NCBI GenBank assembly: GCA_009731375.1
Contig: BJOX01000166.1
Span: 761,556 to 789,049, forward strand
Length of the DNA: 27,494 nucleotides
Direction of reading: 5' to 3'
Origin: Paulinella micropora
Lineage: Eukaryota > Cercozoa > Imbricatea > Euglyphida
In this document: positions 19,141 to 27,215 of the stretch, piece after piece
How positions within the stretch are numbered: the stretch's first letter is position 1
Layout of the letters: the number at the start of each line of letters is the position of its first letter
Notes under the pieces: model-generated
What the model was told of the DNA's origin: nothing
Database searches by the model: none
The model's input: the letters and a program-made list of their open reading frames with translations, nothing else
Translations under genes and position numbers: made by a program

Positions 19141-19270
19141 TGTAACCGGAACAGCTACTCTGACAGTTAGTCGTACCTCAACTGTAGAGGGGCAGACCAA
19201 GCATAAGAGTCAAGTAACGACAAGCCGGACAACACTTGATGCCACTATGTAATGTACGGGCCGGCCGACA
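19141..19270 (-). repeat. 5' LTR of the retrotransposon
   Basis: 130 bp, identical to 9317-9446; should hold the promoter and the transcript start. The outer flank is (AT)n. Confidence 0.95.
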
Positions 19271-20140
19271 ATATATATATATATATATATATATTAATGA
19301 TTCATAATATTGCCACGGTATATATGAAACAAATTTTAAGTATGGAAAAAATTATAATTATAAAATAACTTCAATAACAAGTTATGACTGTTATCATAAG
19401 TTCAGTGTTATTAATTAATATAAGTATGAAAAAAGTTATAAGTTTTAAAAAAGTTATATGTATTAATATCATAGTAAAAAAAGATAATTGCCCCTCAGCT
19501 TCAAACTTTCCAAGTTTGAAAAGTCAGATCATTTTTATAAGATAGACTGAACTTTTTTAATACATAAAACTTTTTCATTGTATACTTAGTAGGCTAGGCT
19601 ACTGACTGAGATACTGAGTCGGAACTTTTTTATAAATTAGAACTCAGTTCAATTTTTTTATACAAATGTGGACTCATCAAAAGTGTGTTAACGAGGCTTG
19701 AATGTCGCCGATTATATTAATATATATTGATTTCTATCCGATCTTGAGTCAGTGTTCCTATCATAGTACTATATTACCGGAGTAAAAAACTTAAATTCAG
19801 TATTAATAATAGATGATGTATTAATATATCATGATATATATATATATATCATATGTAAAAAAAAAAGAAAAAAAAATAATAATATATATATATATCATAT
19901 ATATATATATGTATAAAGTTAACTGTATAAAAAAAGTTGAAAGTATTAATATAAAAAAGTTCAACGTATAAAAAAAGTTAAAGGTATTAATAATAAAAAA
20001 ATTTATCTGTATTAAAAAAGTTTAACTTTTTAAATTAAGATAGAACTTTTTTATAAGATAGAACTTGTTTATAAAAAAGAAAAAATTTTATAGAGTTTGT
20101 GTGTTAACTTGAATGTCGCCGATTATATTATTAATATTTT
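19271..20140. other. AT-rich sequence with internal repeats, no gene
   Basis: Begins with (AT)n. It is strongly AT-rich with recurring AAAAAAGTT, AGTATTAATA and TAGAACTTTTTTATAA motifs, AT dinucleotide blocks (about 19838-19916), and the exact repeat CTTGAATGTCGCCGATTATA at 19697 and 20108. No coding signal. Confidence 0.7.
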
Positions 20141-20206
20141 TTTTTGGTAGTATTAAAAACGCAAGCACTCCCAGTTTTAATAGAATACTTGCCACTCGTA
20201 GAGCTG

Positions 20207-20685
20207 AGTGGGAAGAAGAAGAGATAAAATAGAAGAGTTAAGAGGAAGGAGAAGAGGACTCGGAACGAGAAGAGGAAGGAGAAGAGGAAGGAAAAGCCTG
20301 AGGAAGGAGAAGAGGAAGGAGAAGAGGACTCGGAAGGAGAAGAGGAAGGAGAAGAGGAAGGGAAGAGGAAGGAGAAGAGGACTCGGAAGGAGAAGAGGAG
20401 AGGAAGGAGAAGAGGAAGAAGAAGAGGAAGAAAGAAGAAGAGGAAGAAGAAGAGGAAGAAGAAGAGGAAGAAGAAGAGGAAGGAGAGGAGGAAGGAGAAA
20501 AGGAGAAGAGGAAGGAGAAGAGGAAGGAGAAGAGGAAGGAGAAGAGGAAGGAGAAGAAGAAGAGGAAGAGGAAGAAGAAGAGGAAGAAGAAGAGGAAGAA
20601 GAAGAGGAAGAAGAAGAGGAAAAAGAACTAAAGAAGAACTAAAGAAGAGAAAGAAGAAGAGGAAGAAGAAGAGGAAGAAGAAGAG

Positions 20686-20741
<56 letters not shown>

Positions 20742-20860
20742 AGAAGAAGAAGAAGAAGAAGAACTCAAGAGGAAGAAGAAGAGGAAGAAGAAGAGGAAGA
20801 AGAAGAGGAAGAAGAGGAGGAAGAAGAAGAGGAAGAGGAAGAGGAAGAAGAGGAAGAAGA
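20207..20860. repeat. Polypurine tract, GAAGAG/GGAGAA repeats
   Basis: About 650 bp almost free of pyrimidines, with a higher-order mix of GAA, GAG and GGA and recurring GAGGACTCGGAA. It changes abruptly to polypyrimidine at 20861. Confidence 0.95.
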
Positions 20861-20903
<43 letters not shown>

Positions 20904-20948
20904 TCATCCTTGCATCCTTTGTTTTGTTTGTTTGTTTGTTTGTTTGTT

Positions 20949-20994
<46 letters not shown>

Positions 20995-21386
20995 TTTCTT
21001 TCCTTTTTCCTTGTTTCTTTCTTTCTTTCCTTTCTTTCCTGTCTCTGTTTCTTCTTCTTCTTCTTCTTCTTCTTCTTCTTCTTCTTCTTCTTCTTCTTCT
21101 TCTTCTTCTTCTTCTTCTTCTTCTTCTCCTTCTTCTTCTCCTTCTCCTTCTTCTCCTTCTTCTTCTTCTTCTTCTTCTTCTTCTTCTTCTTCTTCTTCTT
21201 CTTCTTCTTCTTCTTCTTTTTTTTCTTTCTTTTTCTTCTTCTGTTTCTTCTTCTGTTTCTTCTTCTTTTTCTTCTTCTTTTTCTGCTTCTTTTTCTGCTG
21301 CTTCTTCTGCTGCTTCTTTTTCTGCTTCTTCTTCTTCTTTTTCTTCTTCTTCTTCTTCTTCTTCTTCTTCTTCTTCTTCTTCTTCT

Positions 21387-21421
<35 letters not shown>

Positions 21422-21482
21422 TGCTTCTCTTCTTCTGCTTTTCCTTCTTTCTTTCTTAGTTGCTTCCTTCCTTCCTTTCTTC

Positions 21483-21537
<55 letters not shown>

Positions 21538-21660
21538 TCCCTTCCTTGCCTACTTTCTTTTTCTTTCTTTTTTTTTCTTCTTTCTTTCCATATCTTTTCT
21601 TCCTTATTCTTTTTTCATCTTTCTTTGTTTCTTTCTTTCTCACTGACTTTCTTTCTTTCC
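20861..21660. repeat. Polypyrimidine tract, TTTC and TTC repeats
   Basis: About 800 bp of CTTT and CTT units, interrupted by a CATCCTTGCATCC and TTTG block at 20905-20947. It is partly complementary to the preceding purine tract. A short purine stretch (21661-21716) follows. Confidence 0.95.
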
Positions 21661-21721
21661 AGAGGAAGAAGAAGAGGATGAAGAAGAAGAGGAGAGAAAG
21701 AGAAGAGAAAGAGTAGCAAAT

Positions 21722-21949
21722 TTGTCTGCAATCGGAACTGAGCAATATGGCCCTGTAGTAAGCTATACAGGTGCATATCTCGGGAGTGAACAACTGCAAG
21801 GCTTCATAGATCTCTGGCATGACACTTCGAGCATGCTCATGCAGCCTTGCCCAGCCTTGGTTTCTGCGCAGCAACTTACTAATCTCCTGTCCCTCTGCGT
21901 CACCTATGTTGTTGTTCGAGAGCTCCAGGCTAGTCAACATGTTATTGAC
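21722..21949 (-). CDS. LRR protein, minus-strand gene: last LRR and C-terminal tail
   Basis: After an acceptor (CACGTGCAG) the exon encodes one full 28-residue LRR (LTSLELSNNNIGDAEG core), then a non-LRR tail (RNQGWARLHEHARSVMPEIY and on) that looks like a C-terminal cap. The frame stays open past 21722 into the pyrimidine/purine repeats, giving a long K/E/R-rich extension down to 20765. The true stop or a further splice is therefore undetermined, and the stated end is only where repeat begins. The intron to the next upstream exon is 255 nt, a multiple of three without stops. Confidence 0.65.
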
Positions 21950-21990
21950 CTGCACGTGAAGACACATGCAATGCCATGCAACCGCGCACC

Positions 21991-22047
21991 GGTAGCAAAC
22001 GACACAACGTTGTTTGTATGTGTGGTGATTAGGTGAAAACAGCTGTT
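21991..22047 (+). repeat. Left inverted repeat bounding the LRR array
   Basis: Matches the minus strand of 23107-23165; the first 27 bases from GGTAGCAAACGACACAACGT are identical, the rest differ by a 2-nt indel and a few substitutions. Confidence 0.8.
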
Positions 22048-22076
22048 CAAGCTCTTGACATCGGCTACAGCGCGCG
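22033..22076 (+). pseudogene. Decayed LRR exon remnant, plus strand
   Basis: After ATTAG the sequence reads V-K-T-A-V-Q-A-L-D-I-G-Y-S and reaches a GGTACC site (22076-22081) after 44 nt instead of 84. Start and donor site resemble the array's exons, but the LRR half with N-x-I-G is missing and the minus partner is gone. Confidence 0.45.
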
Positions 22077-22110
22077 GTACCACTGAAGAAGAGTGTATTT
22101 GTGTGCACAG

Positions 22111-22200
22111 GAGAACAAGGAGTGCAAGCTGGAGAAGCTAGACATTTCAAGCAACTCAATCGGTGCAGAAGGAGCACGGCACATCGCGAAAGCGTTGGAG
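22111..22200 (+). CDS. LRR exon a+ (plus-strand gene)
   Basis: 90 nt, phase 0-0, acceptor TGTGCACAG, donor GAG|GTACC. It encodes ENKECKLEKLDISSNSIGAE and ten more residues, a 30-residue ribonuclease-inhibitor-like LRR. Its first 27 nt, acceptor included, recur exactly inverted at 22541-22567 in exon b-. Its donor bases GTAC are also the donor of a- on the other strand. Confidence 0.75.
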
Positions 22201-22204
22201 GTAC

Positions 22205-22288
22205 CTTAAGCATATCGGCGATCGCAGCAGCGCCCTCTGGGCCAATATTATTGCCATGTAAGATCAACACTTGCAACGCTGTATTGAC
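22205..22288 (-). CDS. LRR exon a- (minus-strand gene)
   Basis: 84 nt encoding 28 residues, starting VNTALQVLILHGNNIGPEGA; acceptor GGTTTAG, donor AAG|GTACC. The last codons and junction (ATGCTTAAGGTACCTC) match plus exon c+, so a- and c+ are inverted paralogues. Confidence 0.75.
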
Positions 22289-22391
22289 CTAAACCCACAC
22301 AAAGGACATACATATTTGCCGTTCAACCTATTTGGGCAAAATACATCCAAATACATATATTAAGTGATAATGCTATATCGCTTTGCATTAG

Positions 22392-22463
22392 GTCAACAAC
22401 ACGCTTCAAACGTGGAACAGAATTGGAACACCAGGCGCAGAGCACATCGCGGAAGCACTCAAG
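22392..22463 (+). CDS. LRR exon b+ (plus-strand gene, 4 codons short)
   Basis: 72 nt, phase 0-0, acceptor TGCATTAG, donor AAG|GTCAGA. It encodes VNNTLQTWNRIGTPGAEHIA and AEALK-like ending. Compared with its neighbours it lacks four codons in the L-x-L-x-x-N segment, a 12-nt in-frame deletion that probably weakens the repeat's beta strand. Confidence 0.7.
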
Positions 22464-22470
22464 GTCAGAC

Positions 22471-22560
22471 CTGCAAAGCCTTGCCGATGGCAATTGCTCC
22501 AGCGTCGCCAATCGCTTTGTAGCAAATGTTTAGCGTTTGTAGCTTGCACTCCTTGTTCTC
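22471..22560 (-). CDS. LRR exon b- (minus-strand gene)
   Basis: 90 nt, phase 0-0, acceptor CATGCACAG, donor CAG|GTCTGA. It encodes ENKECKLQTLNICYKAIGDA and ten more residues. This is the inverted paralogue of a+. The shared donor site here is GGTCAGACC, a near-palindrome, instead of GGTACC. Confidence 0.75.
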
Positions 22561-22636
22561 CTGTGCATGTTAACATAATTTATTCTAATGCTACCGCGGC
22601 GCGGGTAGCGAAGTCATAAAAGTACATATTGCATAG

Positions 22637-22720
22637 GACAACAAACGTGTAATCGAGCTATGCATGGAAGGAAACAACATAGGACCAGCAGGTGCCGAAG
22701 CAATCGCAAACATGCTTAAG
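22637..22720 (+). CDS. LRR exon c+ (plus-strand gene)
   Basis: 84 nt, phase 0-0, acceptor TTGCATAG, donor AAG|GTACC. It encodes DNKRVIELCMEGNNIGPAGA and eight more residues. The intron to d+ (22721-22894) is 174 nt and stop-free in this frame, so a retained-intron product would stay open. Confidence 0.78.
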
Positions 22721-22724
22721 GTAC

Positions 22725-22808
22725 CTCTAACGCCTTCCCGATTGCTTTTGCGCCATCATCCCCGATATAATTGTATCTCACATCAAGCTGACGAAGAGTC
22801 TTGTTTTC
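22725..22808 (-). CDS. LRR exon c- (minus-strand gene)
   Basis: 84 nt, phase 0-0, acceptor GATGTGCAG, donor GAG|GTACC. It encodes ENKTLRQLDVRYNYIGDDGA and AKAIGKALE-type ending. It is the same exon class as a+ and b- (ENK start, KAL end). Confidence 0.78.
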
Positions 22809-22894
22809 CTGCACATCGCACATGCTTGCGTAAAAACGCTAGCTGCGCCGCGGTAGCATTTGATAGCATAATATTATTTGTTTCGCTTGTACAG

Positions 22895-22978
22895 ATCAAC
22901 AAAACGTTGACAAGCCTGGACCTCTATAACAACGGAATAGGCGTCGCAGGTGCACAGGCGATGGGAGAAGCCTTGCGG
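22895..22978 (+). CDS. LRR exon d+ (plus-strand gene)
   Basis: 84 nt, phase 0-0, acceptor CTTGTACAG, donor CGG|GTACC. It encodes INKTLTSLDLYNNGIGVAGA and eight more residues, close to the LRR consensus. No further plus-strand LRR exon is seen to the right, so the last exon of the plus gene is not identified. If not spliced here, the frame meets a stop at once after R-V-P-Y-L-L. Confidence 0.78.
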
Positions 22979-22982
22979 GTAC

Positions 22983-23066
22983 CTTATCTGCTGTAGCTAT
23001 GTGCGCCGCTCCTTCATCGCCTATCTTGTTATCCCATAAGTAAAGGCTCGTCAAAGTCTGATTCAC
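22983..23066 (-). CDS. LRR exon d- (minus-strand gene, acceptor damaged)
   Basis: 84 nt encoding VNQTLTSLYLWDNKIGDEGA and eight more residues, donor AAG|GTACC. The expected acceptor AG reads GG. Splicing may use the CAG inside the exon (third codon) and lose three residues, or the exon may be dead. It also has D where the conserved Leu near the repeat end is expected. Confidence 0.65.
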
Positions 23067-23106
23067 CCACATATAGAGTTGTGCTTTTTTGTTTGCTACC
23101 GCGCGG

Positions 23107-23165
23107 AACAGTTGTGTTCAGCTAATTTCACCACACACACAAACAACGTTGTGTCGTTTGCTACC
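23107..23165 (-). repeat. Right inverted repeat bounding the LRR array
   Basis: Minus strand matches 21991-22047. Its inner part reads TTAG followed by a short, decayed exon-like start (L-N-T-T-V), mirroring the decayed exon at the left end. Confidence 0.75.
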
Positions 23166-23169
23166 GCGC

Positions 23170-23260
23170 TAAAATGATGCATATGTGAGTATGTTTGCAT
23201 GCTGTGTATGATCAATGCCTATGAACAATGTAATATGTATATATGTGTACATGTGTGTAT
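23170..23260. repeat. Diverged repeat, copy 1 (matches 24922-25017)
   Basis: First 42 bases (TAAAATGATGCATATGTGAG and on) match 24922-24963 with one mismatch. A TGTAATATGTATAT...GTGTACATGTGTRT segment follows in both. Each copy is followed by a purine microsatellite. Confidence 0.8.
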
Positions 23261-23296
23261 GCATGTTTGTTGTTAAACGTTTTGGGTAGGTGGATG

Positions 23297-23431
<135 letters not shown>

Positions 23432-23641
23432 NNNNNNNNNNNNNNNNNNNNNNNNNNNNNNNNNNNNNNNNNNNNNNNNNNNNNNNNNNNNNNNNNNNNN
23501 NNNNNNNNNNNNNNNNNNNNNNNNNNNNNNNNNNNNNNNNNNNNNNNNNNNNNNNNNNNNNNNNNNNNNNNNNNNNNNNNNNNNNNNNNNNNNNNNNNNN
23601 NNNNNNNNNNNNNNNNNNNNNNNNNNNNNNNNNNNNNNNNN
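23432..23641. other. Assembly gap (210 N)
   Basis: N run between a GA repeat and the LINE fragment. Confidence 0.99.
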
Positions 23642-23643
23642 AA

Positions 23644-24040
23644 ACATATCTTAAATATGACCAACATATCAACAACATAATCCGTAAACTCCACACCAAA
23701 ACAATGAAACAACTATACTACACACATATATATCCACACCTCATACAAAACATCTCCATCTGGGGGACGCATGACAACAAAAAGAAATATATACAACCAC
23801 TCATAAAAATACACAAAAAAATAATCAGAATAATTGCAAAAACACACTACCGCGCACATACCAAACCAATCCTAAATCAACTCAAACTACTCGACATCAC
23901 CCACCTATACACCCTCCGTGTATGCATAGAAAATCACCCATTCATTTACCCTAAAAAACACCTCAACAGACCACTCCACAATAACACATTTACACCAATC
24001 AATACCATACATCCATACAAAACCCGATACTCAACAAAAG
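23644..24040 (+). pseudogene. LINE reverse transcriptase, C-terminal fragment
   Basis: Open frame of 132 codons with no stop. It reads like the region after the RT domain of non-LTR retrotransposon ORF2: LYYTHIYPHLIQNISIWG, then L-I-K-I-H-K-K-I-I-R-I-I, L-N-Q-L-K-L-L-D-I-x-x-L-Y and a terminal H-P-Y-K-T-R-Y motif. This matches the common (Y)xxLxxPHLxYGIxxWG and KxxRxI pattern of Jockey/CR1-like elements. The catalytic part would lie in the gap to the left, and the end is hidden by the gap to the right. Very A-rich codon use. Confidence 0.75.
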
Positions 24041-24041
24041 G

Positions 24042-24610
24042 NNNNNNNNNNNNNNNNNNNNNNNNNNNNNNNNNNNNNNNNNNNNNNNNNNNNNNNNNNN
24101 NNNNNNNNNNNNNNNNNNNNNNNNNNNNNNNNNNNNNNNNNNNNNNNNNNNNNNNNNNNNNNNNNNNNNNNNNNNNNNNNNNNNNNNNNNNNNNNNNNNN
24201 NNNNNNNNNNNNNNNNNNNNNNNNNNNNNNNNNNNNNNNNNNNNNNNNNNNNNNNNNNNNNNNNNNNNNNNNNNNNNNNNNNNNNNNNNNNNNNNNNNNN
24301 NNNNNNNNNNNNNNNNNNNNNNNNNNNNNNNNNNNNNNNNNNNNNNNNNNNNNNNNNNNNNNNNNNNNNNNNNNNNNNNNNNNNNNNNNNNNNNNNNNNN
24401 NNNNNNNNNNNNNNNNNNNNNNNNNNNNNNNNNNNNNNNNNNNNNNNNNNNNNNNNNNNNNNNNNNNNNNNNNNNNNNNNNNNNNNNNNNNNNNNNNNNN
24501 NNNNNNNNNNNNNNNNNNNNNNNNNNNNNNNNNNNNNNNNNNNNNNNNNNNNNNNNNNNNNNNNNNNNNNNNNNNNNNNNNNNNNNNNNNNNNNNNNNNN
24601 NNNNNNNNNN
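24042..24610. other. Assembly gap (569 N)
   Basis: N run directly after the LINE fragment. Confidence 0.99.
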
Positions 24611-24921
24611 ATATACATAACATAACAACATAATATTAATATCACCGCACAATATATCTAAACAGAAATATTAATTTTAATAACTATAATATAATATTAA
24701 TACTGAGCAGCTGAATACTAATTTAATATCGATATCTTCCTTAATACGCTCAACTAGTACTGAATAACTAGGTTTCCACCTTAGATAAAGGTATAACTTA
24801 CTAGCTATACTTTTCACGTGGACGTTCCCTGAGTCCAATTGTAAAATTGTTCTCTCAATAAAAATGAAGAAGAAGAAGAAGAGAGAACAGAGAAAGAAAT
24901 ACAATATACAGCTGGTGGCAT
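24611..24921. other. AT-rich unassigned sequence
   Basis: No gene or RNA signal seen. It could be the LINE's downstream region or flanking DNA. Confidence 0.5.
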
Positions 24922-25017
24922 TAAAATGATGCATATGTGAGTATGTTGGCATGCTGTGTATGAAAAGTGTCAATGAGCACATGTAATGTGTAATATGTAT
25001 ATGTGTACATGTGTATA
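24922..25017. repeat. Diverged repeat, copy 2
   Basis: Matches 23170-23260 in the same orientation; the two copies flank the LINE fragment and its gaps. Confidence 0.8.
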
Positions 25018-25503
<486 letters not shown>

Positions 25504-25513
25504 NNNNNNNNNN

Positions 25514-25948
25514 GTTGCTGCAGTTTCCCTAAGAGCTGTCTCACTGACTGTCAATTGATCTCAATTGCGCCCATTGTTAGTTATGTCTTACCTCTGCCGG
25601 CGCTTTCTGCTCTTGCCTTCTAGTTGAGTATCGTCAGACTATCGTCTCCCTTGCCCCTGTCTGGCCTTGTACTTGCTTGTTTGTGTTTGCCTTTGGTGTT
25701 TGTCGCTGCCTCTGTCGTTCTCTATTCTTTTCCTTGTGTTTTTTTTCTTTCTTTTTTTCTTTGCTCCTTTCTTTCTTTCTATCTTTTTTTCTCTTTCTTT
25801 TCTCTTCTATTTTACTCTTTCCAGGAGCTTTCTGTTGAACCTTAGTTCCAGATTTCCTTATGAGCTTGTACTGTCCTTGGAACCAGAATTCATTTGAATT
25901 AAGCTCTTCTTTATTTTTCTTTCGTCTCTCATTAAACTTTGCTTACTG

Positions 25949-25998
<50 letters not shown>
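25514..25998 (+). mobile_element. Retroposon 3' end with poly(A) tail
   Basis: Sequence with a T/C-rich middle ends in CTCATTAAACTTTGCTTACTG followed by 50 A. ATTAAA (25931-25936) lies 12 bases before the tail, like a polyadenylation signal. This fits the 3' end of a poly(A)-tailed LINE or a processed copy. No coding part is recognised. Confidence 0.5.
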
Positions 25999-26000
<2 letters not shown>

Positions 26001-26010
26001 NNNNNNNNNN

Positions 26011-26243
26011 TGATTAGCCTACATTTTGTCTCTATTTGCTCTCTTTTCTACTTGACTCATTTTAATATTGAGTTTACTACAAGTTCAACACGCTAATAAT
26101 ACAATTCTAAGTTTCCGGGGGGGAAAAAGAAAGAAAGAAAGAATGACAGAAAGAAAGAAAGAAAAAGATAACAGACCACAAACTTGGTAAGGACGTCGTG
26201 TTGTCCTTCACGAAAGGCTGCCAAAGCCGCCTGCAGTGCCATG
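26011..26243. other. Unassigned sequence with AAAG repeats
   Basis: Contains (AAAG)n at about 26126-26166 and otherwise unique sequence. No gene seen. Confidence 0.5.
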
Positions 26244-26279
<36 letters not shown>

Positions 26280-26350
26280 GAGATGTCGCAAAGGAATGTA
26301 GTCCTTGCAAAGGAACGCAGTTTCACATCAAACAATAATTTGTGTACTGT

Positions 26351-26395
<45 letters not shown>

Positions 26396-26453
26396 CAGAG
26401 AGATGAGATAGAGAGATAGAGAGATAGAGAGATAGAGAGATAGAGAGATAGAG

Positions 26454-26502
<49 letters not shown>

Positions 26503-26530
26503 CAGAGAGATAGATAGATAGATTGATAGA
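26244..26530. repeat. GATA and GAGATA microsatellites
   Basis: GATA at 26244-26280 and 26351-26398, then GAGATA and GA blocks to about 26530. About 70 bp of unique sequence lies between. Confidence 0.95.
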
Positions 26531-26796
26531 CGCGCAAAACAGTTGTGTGCGGTTGAACCAGTGCAGTGATAGCATGTGTCCAAGTACATGTTTGTTGAGT
26601 GGGTTGTTTGAGCAATGTATGAAGCTCTTTTGAGTGCACTAGATCTTTGAAGTCACGTTTCGTGATTATTTGATTTTGTTTGTTTATCTTTGGAACCTCC
26701 ATCCCATCCTTCGATGCGCCGTAGCCCATCGCGACTCTGGGGAAAGAACCTCAACTACACAAAAAAACCTGCAAGTCGTTCTGACCCTGGAGAAGT
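26531..26796. other. Unassigned sequence
   Basis: About 265 bp of non-repetitive DNA. No recognisable coding content on either strand. Confidence 0.4.
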
Positions 26797-27102
26797 GTAC
26801 ATACATACATACACACATACACATACATATACATACTTTCAGGAAATAGTTATACATACATACATACATACATACATACATAAACACACACACACACATA
26901 CATACAGTCATGCATACATACATACATACATACATACATACATGCATACATACTTACATACATACATACATATGTACATACATACATACATCATTGCATG
27001 CGTACATGCATACATACAAACATGCATACATACATACATACATACATACACACATACATACATAACTCATACACACATACATACATACATACATACATAC
27101 AT

Positions 27103-27103
<1 letters not shown>
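26797..27103. repeat. CATA tetranucleotide microsatellite
   Basis: CATA units with CACA, TGCA and TTCA interruptions. Confidence 0.95.

Positions 27104-27196
<93 letters not shown>
27104..27196. repeat. Poly(C) run, 93 bases
   Basis: 93 consecutive C, followed by TCTCCCTCC and a 10-N join (27206-27215). Confidence 0.95.
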
Positions 27197-27198
<2 letters not shown>

Positions 27199-27215
27199 TC
27201 CCTCCNNNNNNNNNN

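Larger units (their letters stand above)
9317..19270 (-). mobile_element. Complete Ty3/gypsy-type LTR retrotransposon
   Basis: A 9,954-bp element on the minus strand: two identical 130-bp LTRs with TG...CA ends, a PBS two bases inside the 5' LTR, one 3,036-codon Gag-Pol frame and a PPT next to the 3' LTR. Domain order is protease, RT, RNase H, integrase, which defines Ty3/gypsy (Metaviridae) rather than Ty1/copia. It inserted in (AT)n; the flanks give ATAT (4 bp) or ATATAT (6 bp) as target duplication, but the repeat makes this ambiguous. Identical LTRs, the open frame and intact catalytic residues in RT, RNase H and integrase suggest a young, possibly active copy. Confidence 0.95.

Noticed and set aside
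20208-21716. Charged or S/F/L-rich frames in the purine/pyrimidine tracts
   Set aside because: Translations of GAA/TTC repeats. Only the minus frame continuous with the LRR exon is mentioned, and as a caveat.
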